Positions 38,890 to 47,354 of a stretch of 64,000 nt of DNA are shown here, in pieces (position 1 is the first letter of the stretch; the number at the start of each line of letters is the position of its first letter). Under the pieces are notes generated by a model. That model made no database searches. It saw only the letters and a list, made by a program, of their open reading frames with translations, and was not told the origin of the DNA. Source of the stretch: Oleiharenicola sp. (GTDB lineage Bacteria; Verrucomicrobiota; Verrucomicrobiia; Opitutales; Opitutaceae); contig JANYDW010000031.1 in the NCBI GenBank assembly GCA_025363455.1, positions 49,011 through 113,010 of the forward strand. Direction: 5' to 3'. The translations under genes and the position numbers were made by a program.

Positions 38890-41601
38890 ATGCTCCGGAA
38901 ACTTTGGTCCTTTCTATTGCTCTCGATCGCATTCGCCGGCGGTGAGAGACTACGCGCCCAGGAACCGCCGGCCGTCGCGGTAAACTTCATCGACCGGTAT
39001 TGCGCCAGTTGCCACAACGACGTCGACCTGAAGGGCCGGCTCGACCTGGCCGGTCTGGCCTACGCGCCCGAGAACCGGGCCAACTTCGCGCTGTGGGTGA
39101 AGGTGCATGACCGCGTGCAGGCCGGTGAAATGCCGCCGAAGGACAAACGTCGCCCGGCCGGGGACCAACTTGCGCCGTTTGTACAAACCTTGGCCGCCAC
39201 CCTGACGGCATCAGAACAGGCGAGCATGACCCGCGACGGCCGCGCGGTGCAGCGGCGGCTCAATCGCTACGAATACGAGAACGTTTTGCGCGATCTCCTG
39301 TCGGTGCCATGGGCACAGGTGATGACCAAGCTGCCGCAGGACGGCGAGGCATTCCGTTTTAACAAAAGCGGGGAGGCGCTGGATGTTTCCCATGTCCAGA
39401 TGGCCCGCTACCTGAGTGCCGCAGACTATGCGATGCGGCAGGCGATGAGCCAGCAGCTGATCCGGCCGGAGACATCCACGCGGCGATACCATGCGAGGGA
39501 CGAATTCAGCCTGCGCAATTTTATGCAGCGCGAGAACGGCACGCTGCCCGACCGGCTCTCCTTCCCTGTCCTGGACAGCCACGCCCAGCCGGATGTCCGG
39601 GCCGGCCGGGCGCCGGTCTCCAGCCCCGAGACCCGGGAGCGCGAGGCCGTGGGCAAAGTGGTGAGCACCTTCAGCGATGCGGGTGGCTATTCCTGGAACC
39701 AGTTCCGTGCCGCGGTCGCCGGCCGGTACCGGCTCCGCTTCAGCGGTTACACGATCTGGGTGAGTGGCGGGGGAATCGGCCGGTGGTTCTACGAGGGTCA
39801 GGGCGAGGCCAAGGCCCCCGTCTACTGGCGGACGGTGACACACCGGCCCAATCTGGACGAAGTCTGGCCGGGTCGCCGGTCGGAACCAATCGGCGTGTAT
39901 GCCGCGAGCTCCGGCCAGCGCCGGCAGCTGGGCGCCTTCGACTTCACTTCCGCGCCGACCGTCGCGGCGCTCGACGTGACCTTGCAAGCCGGCGAGGTGC
40001 TGCAGACCGACGGTTCGCGGCTTATCCGCACGCGCGTCAACGGTACGGACGAGCAGTACGTGAACCCGCTGGCGGGACCCGACGGCATGCCCGGCTATGC
40101 GGTGCAATGGCTGGAGGTCGAGGGCCCGCTCTACGATGAGACCACCGCCGCCGGATACCGTCTGCTCTTTGGCGACCTGCCGCTCCGGCGTCTCGAGCCC
40201 GGCGCGCACGGCGTGATGATCGAGACCGTGCCGCCGCCCCCGCCGCCGGACGCACCCCGGCGCTTCGGACCACCGTCGTTACGCCTGGCTGAGGTGCCAG
40301 TCGAGGTGGATTCGCCGGATCCGGCCCGGGATGGGGAACGGTTGTTGCGACGCTTTACGGCGCGGGCGTACCGCCGGCCGGTCCGCGAGGAAGAGGTGCA
40401 GCGTTTCATCGCACTTTTCCGGGAGCAACTCGGCCTCGGCCACGGCTTCGCCAAGTCGCTGCTGGCGACCTACACCGCGGTCCTCGCGTCGCCCGGTTTC
40501 GTTTTTGTCGAGGAGCGGCCGGGCCGGCTGGACGAAAACGCGCTGGCGACCCGGCTCGCGCTGTTCCTCTGGAATTCCGAGCCCGACGAGAGCCTGCGCG
40601 CCCGGGCGGCGGCCGGCGAGCTGCATCGCCCGGCCGTGCTGCGGGCCGAGACCGAGCGATTGCTCACCGACCCGCGCGCGCGCCGTTTCGTGGACGCGTT
40701 CACCGACTACTGGCTTGACCTGCGCAAGGTCGACGACACCTCGCCGTCGTCGACGCTCTACAACGACTACGAGCTCGACGAACCTCTTAAGCAGGCCGCG
40801 CTCGAGGAGACGCGGCTCTTCGTCGCCGAACTCCTGCGTGGAGACTACCCGGCGAGCAACCTGGTCGATTCCAAATTCACCTTTCTCAACGAACGCCTGG
40901 CCGTGCATTACGGAATTTCCGGCGTGACCGGCGCGGCGCTGCGACGGGTGGACCTGCCCGCCGACAGCCTGCGCGGCGGCCTCATGACGCAGGCGAGTAT
41001 CCTGAAGGTGACGGCCAACGGCACCACGACGTCGCCCGTGCTGCGCGGCCACTGGATTACCGAGCGTATCCTCGGCCTGGAGACGCCGCCCCCGCCGCCG
41101 GTTGCATCGGTGGAGCCGGACATTCGCGGCGCCGTCACCATTCGCCAACAACTGGCTAAGCACCGGGCCGACCCGAGCTGCGCTTCCTGTCACGCCAAGA
41201 TGGATCCACCCGGCTTCGCCTTGGAGAGCTTCGATGTCATGGGCGGATTTCGTGACCGCTACCGTGCCGCAAAGGAAGGTGTCGAGCCCGCGCCCGGCGT
41301 CGGCCTGAACGGCCAGCGCTTTGCCTTTCATTACGCGCTGCCGGTCGACGCCGCCGGCGAGCTGCCCGATGGCCGGGCGTTCACGGATGTGCGCGAGATC
41401 AAGCGCCTCCTGCTCACCGATGAACTCCCCATCGCGCGCAATCTCGTCCGGCAACTGGTGACCTACGCCACGGGCCAGCCAGTGCACTTCTCGGAGCGAG
41501 ACCAGCTGGAGCAGATCCTGCAGCGCGCCGGCAGCAGTCACTACGGCGTGCGCAGCCTCGTGCACGAAATAATCCAGAGCGAACTCTTTCAGACCAAGTA
41601 A
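38890..41601 (+). CDS. Secreted cytochrome c-like DUF1587/DUF1592/DUF1588/DUF1585 protein
   Basis: 903 residues from the ATG at 38890, which starts a signal peptide (LRKLWSFLLLSIAFAGG); earlier in-frame ATGs precede non-coding-looking sequence. A haem motif CASCH (Cys38, Cys41, His42) is followed by the PSCyt1-like LKGRLDLAGL and DUF1587 RRLNRYEYENVLRDLL. DUF1592 with LFLWNSEPDESL and SKFTFLNERLAVHYGI comes later, then DUF1588 with a second CASCHAKMDPPGFALESFD, and DUF1585 near the end. This multi-domain architecture is typical of Planctomycetes/Verrucomicrobia. A redox or haem role outside the cytoplasm is inferred; the reaction is unknown. It is paired with the DUF1552 gene 30 bp downstream. 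The 287-bp gap upstream holds nothing else I can identify. Confidence 0.92.
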   Translation: MLRKLWSFLLLSIAFAGGERLRAQEPPAVAVNFIDRYCASCHNDVDLKGRLDLAGLAYAPENRANFALWVKVHDRVQAGEMPPKDKRRPAGDQLAPFVQTLAATLTASEQASMTRDGRAVQRRLNRYEYENVLRDLLSVPWAQVMTKLPQDGEAFRFNKSGEALDVSHVQMARYLSAADYAMRQAMSQQLIRPETSTRRYHARDEFSLRNFMQRENGTLPDRLSFPVLDSHAQPDVRAGRAPVSSPETREREAVGKVVSTFSDAGGYSWNQFRAAVAGRYRLRFSGYTIWVSGGGIGRWFYEGQGEAKAPVYWRTVTHRPNLDEVWPGRRSEPIGVYAASSGQRRQLGAFDFTSAPTVAALDVTLQAGEVLQTDGSRLIRTRVNGTDEQYVNPLAGPDGMPGYAVQWLEVEGPLYDETTAAGYRLLFGDLPLRRLEPGAHGVMIETVPPPPPPDAPRRFGPPSLRLAEVPVEVDSPDPARDGERLLRRFTARAYRRPVREEEVQRFIALFREQLGLGHGFAKSLLATYTAVLASPGFVFVEERPGRLDENALATRLALFLWNSEPDESLRARAAAGELHRPAVLRAETERLLTDPRARRFVDAFTDYWLDLRKVDDTSPSSTLYNDYELDEPLKQAALEETRLFVAELLRGDYPASNLVDSKFTFLNERLAVHYGISGVTGAALRRVDLPADSLRGGLMTQASILKVTANGTTTSPVLRGHWITERILGLETPPPPPVASVEPDIRGAVTIRQQLAKHRADPSCASCHAKMDPPGFALESFDVMGGFRDRYRAAKEGVEPAPGVGLNGQRFAFHYALPVDAAGELPDGRAFTDVREIKRLLLTDELPIARNLVRQLVTYATGQPVHFSERDQLEQILQRAGSSHYGVRSLVHEIIQSELFQTK

Positions 41602-41631
41602 CCCCGATCCTCCCCGGTCAAATCCATCCCC

Positions 41632-42957
41632 ATGAATCCTTCCCCTTTCATTGCGACCCGTCGGGCCATTTCTCGCCGCCGTTTCCTGCAGGGGACCGGC
41701 ATCTTGCTGTCCCTGCCGTTCCTCGAGTCCATGCTCCCCGCGTTCGCGCGCGCGGCAGATTCGTCCTCCCCGCTGGCGCCCAACGCGAAGCCACGCCGGA
41801 TGTTCGGCATCTGCAACAACCTCGGGTTGCTGGGGGACCATTTTTTCCCGACGGGGACCGGCCGGGACTACATCGCCTCGCCCTATCTGCAGCTGCTCGC
41901 AGAGCATCGAAACGATTTCACGGTGTTCAGCGGCGTGTCGCACCCCAACGTTGACGGCGGGCACCCGTCGGACATTGCCTTTCTCACCGCGGCGCCGCAC
42001 CCGGCGAGCAGTTCGTTCCGTAACACGATTTCGCTCGACCAGCACGTCGCCGAGCGCATCGGCATCATGACCCGCTTCCCCTCGCTCACGCTCGCGGTCA
42101 ATACCAGTACCCGCAGCCTTTCGTGGACGGGTGCTGGAGTGGCGATCCCGCCGGAAGAAAGGGCGGCGGACGTGTTCAAGCAGCTGTTCCTCCAGGGCAC
42201 GCCAGCGGAGATCGAGGCGCAGATTGGCGAGCTCGACACCGGCCGGAGCATCCTCGACGCCGTGGCCGACCAGGCGAAGGCCCTCCAGCGCAATCTCGGC
42301 CCGCGCGACCGCGACCGGCTCGAGCAGTACTTCACCAGCGTGCGCGATCTCGAACATCGCCTGCAGACCTCGAAGGGATGGGAGCGCAAACCCAAGCCGG
42401 TCGTGATGGTGCCGCCGCCGGTCGACCCGACCAGCAATGCCCAATACATGGCCAAGGTGAAGGTGATGTATGATCTCGTGCGGCTTGCCTTCGAGACCGA
42501 CTCGACGCGCTCCATCACCCTCATGTTGAACAGCGTGGGCACCCCGGTCCCGGAGATCGCGGGTGAGCGGCTCACCGACGACTACCACAACCTTTCCCAC
42601 CACGGAAAGGCGCAGGACAAGCTCACGCAGCTGCAGGTGCTCGATGCCTGGCACATGAAACTGCTGGCGGGGTTGATGCACGACCTCAAGGCCGTGCGCG
42701 AAGGCGAGGATACGCTCCTCGACCGCACGATGGTGCTCTACGGCTCGAACTTCGGCGACGCCAACGCCCATTCCACCACGAATCTGCCGACGATCTTTGC
42801 GGGTGGTGGCTTCCGCCACGGCCAGCACCTTGCCTTCAACCGCGAGCAGAATTACCCTTTGCCCAACCTGTTCGTCTCGATGCTGCAGCGATTGGGACTG
42901 GAGGAAGGCAGCTTCGCCTCGTCCACCGGTCGCATGGCCGGCTTGGAAATGACCTGA
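41632..42957 (+). CDS. Exported DUF1552 protein
   Basis: 441 residues. Twin-arginine-like signal [25 protein letters not shown]. The DUF1552 body begins [27 protein letters not shown] and includes [46 protein letters not shown] and [23 protein letters not shown]. It ends GLEMT, and the GGHPSD and [12 protein letters not shown] segments recall alkaline-phosphatase/sulfatase metal sites. It is regularly encoded beside DUF1592-type cytochromes, as here (30 bp gap), so the two products probably form a secreted redox-linked pair. Function unknown. Confidence 0.92.
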   Translation: MNPSPFIATRRAISRRRFLQGTGILLSLPFLESMLPAFARAADSSSPLAPNAKPRRMFGICNNLGLLGDHFFPTGTGRDYIASPYLQLLAEHRNDFTVFSGVSHPNVDGGHPSDIAFLTAAPHPASSSFRNTISLDQHVAERIGIMTRFPSLTLAVNTSTRSLSWTGAGVAIPPEERAADVFKQLFLQGTPAEIEAQIGELDTGRSILDAVADQAKALQRNLGPRDRDRLEQYFTSVRDLEHRLQTSKGWERKPKPVVMVPPPVDPTSNAQYMAKVKVMYDLVRLAFETDSTRSITLMLNSVGTPVPEIAGERLTDDYHNLSHHGKAQDKLTQLQVLDAWHMKLLAGLMHDLKAVREGEDTLLDRTMVLYGSNFGDANAHSTTNLPTIFAGGGFRHGQHLAFNREQNYPLPNLFVSMLQRLGLEEGSFASSTGRMAGLEMT

Positions 42958-43016
42958 AAACCGATGGAAATCTCCGCACACACGAAAGCCAGTCGGAACG
43001 CGGGCGGCATCGGTCC

Positions 43017-43073
43017 TGTAGGGCCGGACCTTCAGTCCGCTCGGGAAGGGCGTGGTCAAGCCACGCCCCTACA
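43017..43073. repeat. REP/BIME-like inverted repeat, singleton stem family
   Basis: CTGTAGGGCCGGACCTTCAG faces GTGGTCAAGCCACGCCCCTACA, with unlike stems on the two sides. It ends 4 bp before the ATG at 43078 and so lies in the 5' leader of the next gene. Confidence 0.65.
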
Positions 43074-43077
43074 AGGG

Positions 43078-43617
43078 ATGCGCGTACGCTCCTGGCTACT
43101 TCTCCTTATTACGGCGGTCGTGGCGTCGGCAGCGGAGCCGAAGGAGATCGTCGTCGACTTCGAAACGGCGGAGATCGGCAAGCCGGTGCCGACGTGGACG
43201 GAAAAAAGTGTCGTCTTCTCCCTTGCGAGCGCCCCGGTCCACAGCAAGGCGGCCGGTCGGGTGATGTTCTTTCCGTACTTACCGACGGAGCGGAAGGGCA
43301 TCTTGAACGCGATGGCCATTGAGCAGGCCATACCCCTCCAGGCCAGGTTCCCGGGACCCGTCACAACGGTGACGTTGGTGCTATGGGGTTCGACGGGCTG
43401 CCCGGCAAAATTGCAGGCTTTTGATAAGGACGATCGGCTGGTCGCCGAGGTTTCGGTTCCCGCGGTACCCGGCCGCACGGCGCCAGGCGACCCGGTGCCA
43501 CAGTTCGAGCTGACCGTGCGAGCCGCGGAGATCATGGTGATCCGCCTCAGCGGACCGCGCGACGGCGAGTATCTCGCGGTTGATGAGCTGCGCTTCGTGC
43601 CGATCGCGGGGAAATAG
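43078..43617 (+). CDS. Small secreted hypothetical protein
   Basis: 179 residues from the ATG at 43078; the longer frame runs through the repeat. Signal peptide MRVRSWLLLLITAVVASA. The rest is a beta-rich domain (EIVVDFETAEIGKPVPTWTEK, VTTVTLVLWGSTGCPAKLQAF, VRAAEIMVIRLSGPRDGEY, VDELRFV). This reads like a carbohydrate-binding or jelly-roll module of the type that ends other exported enzymes. I do not recognise a family. It follows the DUF1552 gene in the same direction after 120 bp and could be part of that transcript. Confidence 0.7.
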   Translation: MRVRSWLLLLITAVVASAAEPKEIVVDFETAEIGKPVPTWTEKSVVFSLASAPVHSKAAGRVMFFPYLPTERKGILNAMAIEQAIPLQARFPGPVTTVTLVLWGSTGCPAKLQAFDKDDRLVAEVSVPAVPGRTAPGDPVPQFELTVRAAEIMVIRLSGPRDGEYLAVDELRFVPIAGK

Positions 43618-43721
43618 ACTGAGGGATGACTGCCCCGGGGTTTGTTCGCTGAGGGTCCCATACCCCGAAGCTACGGCCGTTGCCCGGCCTATGGCCGACA
43701 GGTGCTTTGCCTTGGTCGGGC

Positions 43722-43804
43722 TGTAGGAGCCTGCTTGCAGGCGATTCTGCTGGTCGGTCCCGGGGGGGCGGGCGTTCCGAATCGCCTGCAAGCAGGCTCC
43801 TACA
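43722..43804. repeat. REP/BIME-like inverted repeat, CCTGCTTGCAGG family
   Basis: Fifth copy of the family. TGTAGGAGCCTGCTTGCAGG faces CCTGCAAGCAGGCTCCTACA between the small secreted protein and the receptor terminator. Confidence 0.9.
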
Positions 43805-43878
43805 AAAGACGGCCAGACACAGCGGCCTGGCGGGTCTGATCAAATGCCTGGGGGCTTGCCCCGAGGATCTTTACTAAC

Positions 43879-43911
43879 AAAAAAAGAGCCCGGCGCGAAC
43901 GCCGGGCTCTT
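43879..43911 (-). terminator. Rho-independent terminator of the TonB receptor gene
   Basis: AAGAGCCCGGCG (43884-43895) and CGCCGGGCTCTT (43900-43911) form a perfect 12-bp stem with a CGAA loop on the plus strand. On the minus strand it is followed by seven T residues. It lies 26 bp after the receptor stop, the textbook arrangement. Confidence 0.92.
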
Positions 43912-43936
43912 GATCAACGATGAACCAAACTAAAGC

Positions 43937-46900
43937 TTAGTAGCTGACCGTCGTCGTGAACGTGAACTTCCGCGGGTCGTATTGCGTGAAGTTGTTCATG
44001 AGCTGCATGCGAGGACTTCCAGGGTACAGGAGGTTCGACGCCAGTGTGGTATAACCGCCGGTGGCACCGTTGCGGCCCCAGATTGGGTTGTCGTTGTTGG
44101 TCAGGTTGTCGATGTTGACTTGGTAACGGACCATGACCTTGTTGCCATAGCGGTGCGAATAGCTTACGCCGGCGGTCTGGACCCACGTCTTCGGCGCGTA
44201 GAGGTAATCGAAGGCTGCCGCCACCGTTTGCGCGGGAGTCGGGGTCACGTTGTCGGGGAGGCCGAACTTGAGGCGTGCATCCCGGCTGCCAGTCTTAACT
44301 TTTCCCTTGAAGTTGACGCCGTAAGTGAGGCGCAGGCCCTTGAGCGCGCCTTCGTTGAAGCCATAGGCTGCAGCGAAGTTGATCCGATGCCGGAAGTTGG
44401 CCGAAAGGGTGCCATCCTCCCGCGTCCCGGGCGTCGAGCTGGCGAGGCTGGAGTCAATATTCGTCAGGGATGAGGAAATGATACCCGGGTCAATGATCGT
44501 CTTGCCGTTGATTACCTGCCCCGCTGTGGCAGCGGCACCCGCATCCCACTCGGCCCGGTGGGCCGCGACATATGCTTTGCGGGCGTTACTATCCTTTTCG
44601 ATGAAAGTGATCGGGTGATCGTAGTTGGCGGTGAGGGTCAGGTTGCGGGTGGGATTCGCCGTGAGTTCGACTTCCCAGCCTTCCAACTTCCGGTCCGCCG
44701 GGTCCGTATAGGTGAAGGAGGTCCCACCGACCAGCAAGGGGTCGGTATAACCCAGATTGGTCCAGATATTGCGAATGTCCGTGGCGCTGCCGAAGACGTT
44801 GGGGATATCCTTCTGGTCGGTGTTGTAGTGGGTGACCGTGAGGTAAGCCTTGCCGCCCGGCATAGAGTAACGCAGCCCCATGTCACTGGTCTTGGCATGG
44901 GTCAGGGGCGCCGGAGTGCCGTCGATCAGCGGGTTGTTGGCGGCCCCGTTGGGAGGCTGGGAGTTTTCCGCCATGTTAAACACGAAACCAATGGGAGAAA
45001 TCGCCTTCCTGAGCCAGCTGCTGCTCGCATTGTCGGTGCGCCGCAGCGGATAGGTCACAACTCCGATCGCCTTCGATATGACCGTTTCGTCCCGCTTGAA
45101 ATGGGCGCCGGCGACGCCGCTCGTGCCCAACACATTATTGAAAGTGGTGGGATCGTAGCCGGCGGCTCCGGCCAGGCGATTCATGGTGTCGACGCCCACC
45201 ACATCCTGCCGGAGGCTCGCGGTGATGGCGAGACGCTCATCGAAGAAGGCAGACTGAGACGTTAGCCCCGCATACTTAACCGTCCGCTCTGTGAGGTTAC
45301 CGGCTTCCTGGATCCGGACCCACTTGCCCGGAAAATACTTCTCGGGATGGGTGAAGATTTGCGAGATGTCAGGACGGGGTGCATCCCAATAGATGCGATA
45401 GCGGATCTGGTTCGCCGAGTTGCCGGCAAAGGGATCCAGGTTGGCGGGATTGTCGACCCGGCGCCAGGCATCGGTCCACGATACGTTGTTCGTCTTGCGG
45501 AGGCCGACGCTCAAGCTAAGCTGTTGCTTGTAGTCCCAAAGGTGCGCCTTGCTGAACTGGTAGGTGGCGAGGCCCAGGAATTCACGTACTTTGTCCTGAT
45601 TGTAGAGGCGGTTTTGAATCACGTCGACAAACGGCTTCAGGTACTCGGGATTCTGCCGTCCGTCGGGCATCAGGCGATTGAGGTCGATGCGATAGTCGTT
45701 GGGACTGGTATTGGAATTGGGCGTGAGATTGTCGTATTGATTTTCATCGACGGAGAGCTTGATCGACAGGTCGCCGATGCGGTGTTCGAGCGCGGCGGAC
45801 AACGTATAAGCGTCGCGCCAGGCGATATTGCCCCGCGCGTGCAGGTTGAATTTTTTGGGAATGCCGGGCAGATTGGGCGTTCTGGTCGCGGGCAGATTGG
45901 GATTGCCAACCCATGGAATGCGATAGGGGGTGGTCAGACCGATGCTGCGGGTGGCGTATTGATTGCCCTTGAGGTTTTCAAACGTGCCGGTGGTGAAATC
46001 CCAAATGAAGTAGTCGGTGGTGCCGTATTGCTGGACGCCGAGCGCGGTGAGGGCCGCGGTATTGTTGCCCGCGATGGGCGAGTTGTCGGTATTGACGGTG
46101 ATGCCGTCCCACAAGTTGTGCCCGTCGCCGATGGTATGGGAAAAGAGCTGGTTCAATTCGGTGACGCGCTCGTATTCGGCCATGACCAGGGTCTTCTCGG
46201 CGAGCTTGGCGACCGCATTGATCGTGACAGCTTTCTTGATCCGATCCGTGTAGTTTTGGTAGTAAGGGTCGTTTTGATAGAGGCCATTGACGCGCACTCC
46301 GAAGCGATCCCAGCCCTGGCTGAGGTCGACCGTCCCACGGTAGCCACCCCAGGTATTGACGGCGCCACTAAAGCTGGTCGCGGTTTTGTTAAAGGTGGCC
46401 CGTTTGCTGGAGCTGCTTTGACGTCCGCCGGGCCCACCGTCGCCGAACATCGACGTATCCGGCCCCCGTTGGAATTCGTAGCGCTCGGTATTATAGCTGT
46501 CGGCCACGCCGAAATTGATGAGGCCGTTGCGGGTGGGGAAATTTTGGTCGGGCTGTGCGCCGCGAATCATCACCTGATAGGTGCTGATCGACGATGGATT
46601 GGAACTTCCCACCGGGGTGCCGAGATCGAAGCCGATCGTCCAGGCTCCCGCTTGGTTGATATTAACGACATTGAAGTCATCCATGAAATCCTTGGTGATC
46701 ACGGAAATCGAGCTGGGTGTAAGCTCGAGTGGGGTGTCGACGCGGCCACCGGAGAGGGTGTTGCCGGCAGCGTAACCCCGATCCTTGCTCGTGGTTACGG
46801 TGAAAGGAGTGAGCTTGAGGGGTTCCTCTTCATTCGTTGCGTCGGTTTTCTTCTGGGCCGGATCGGCCGCGCTCGGGGCCGGGGTGGTCGACTGCGCTTG

Positions 46901-46996
46901 GAGCTGGGCAGCGACGATCATGCTGATCGCAAGGAGCAGTCGGCGGCCGGGGGAGGCCAACGACACGTCGGGGATGGTCATGTTTGGGGTGGTCAT
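43937..46996 (-). CDS. TonB-dependent receptor
   Basis: 1019 residues from the ATG at 46996 (a second start at 46981 is close; the longer frame is unlikely). The signal peptide RRLLLAISMIVAAQLQAQ is followed by a Pro/Ala spacer and LKLTPFTVTTSKDRGY, which holds the TonB-box-like Opitutaceae N-terminus. The plug has LELTPSSISVITKDFMDDF, and the barrel ends TFTTTVSY with a C-terminal aromatic. Such receptors import large substrates (siderophores, cobalamin or oligosaccharides) through the outer membrane. Given the surrounding arabinan/xylan enzymes and the divergent sensor kinase, an oligosaccharide transporter is the likeliest role (inference). A strong terminator follows the gene. Confidence 0.92.
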   Translation of the reverse strand: MTTPNMTIPDVSLASPGRRLLLAISMIVAAQLQAQSTTPAPSAADPAQKKTDATNEEEPLKLTPFTVTTSKDRGYAAGNTLSGGRVDTPLELTPSSISVITKDFMDDFNVVNINQAGAWTIGFDLGTPVGSSNPSSISTYQVMIRGAQPDQNFPTRNGLINFGVADSYNTERYEFQRGPDTSMFGDGGPGGRQSSSSKRATFNKTATSFSGAVNTWGGYRGTVDLSQGWDRFGVRVNGLYQNDPYYQNYTDRIKKAVTINAVAKLAEKTLVMAEYERVTELNQLFSHTIGDGHNLWDGITVNTDNSPIAGNNTAALTALGVQQYGTTDYFIWDFTTGTFENLKGNQYATRSIGLTTPYRIPWVGNPNLPATRTPNLPGIPKKFNLHARGNIAWRDAYTLSAALEHRIGDLSIKLSVDENQYDNLTPNSNTSPNDYRIDLNRLMPDGRQNPEYLKPFVDVIQNRLYNQDKVREFLGLATYQFSKAHLWDYKQQLSLSVGLRKTNNVSWTDAWRRVDNPANLDPFAGNSANQIRYRIYWDAPRPDISQIFTHPEKYFPGKWVRIQEAGNLTERTVKYAGLTSQSAFFDERLAITASLRQDVVGVDTMNRLAGAAGYDPTTFNNVLGTSGVAGAHFKRDETVISKAIGVVTYPLRRTDNASSSWLRKAISPIGFVFNMAENSQPPNGAANNPLIDGTPAPLTHAKTSDMGLRYSMPGGKAYLTVTHYNTDQKDIPNVFGSATDIRNIWTNLGYTDPLLVGGTSFTYTDPADRKLEGWEVELTANPTRNLTLTANYDHPITFIEKDSNARKAYVAAHRAEWDAGAAATAGQVINGKTIIDPGIISSSLTNIDSSLASSTPGTREDGTLSANFRHRINFAAAYGFNEGALKGLRLTYGVNFKGKVKTGSRDARLKFGLPDNVTPTPAQTVAAAFDYLYAPKTWVQTAGVSYSHRYGNKVMVRYQVNIDNLTNNDNPIWGRNGATGGYTTLASNLLYPGSPRMQLMNNFTQYDPRKFTFTTTVSY

Positions 46997-47354
46997 ATTT
47001 TGGGGTGGGGCGCCAGCTATGCCTGATGGCAACCGCCGGGGGATTGGGAGTGCTTCGCGACTGGGTTCGCCCGCTCTCCGGGGGGAAAGCAAAGCGCTCC
47101 AGGGGTCGGAAGTGGTCTAGTGGGATGCAAGTGACGTGATTAGCGGCACTGTCAGTCGGGGTGGTAGGGTTTGATTGCTCACGCCATTTTCAGGGGAAGC
47201 GAAAGCATTGCGCCCAGTAGGTAGGATGAGCCGGTCCGATCAAACCGCCATTGGTGCTAGGCGCGGTTATTGCTTTCGGCATAGCGCCGGCAGGATACCT
47301 TTTGCTCGACCAATAGAGAGACGTTGGATAAACGGAGGGATACTAGTCGGTCTC
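46997..47354. other. 358-bp divergent intergenic region between TonB receptor and sensor kinase
   Basis: The gap must contain both promoters. I see no gene. The start of the kinase is uncertain, so part of the right end may be coding. Repeated GGGGTGG-like runs near 46985-47000 and 47157-47165 could be control sites, but nothing definite can be claimed. Confidence 0.35.

Noticed and set aside
40279..43059. 926-codon minus-strand frame across the DUF1592/DUF1552 pair
   Set aside because: Crosses two well-supported genes and their intergenic gap; Arg/Gly-rich shadow without domain pattern.
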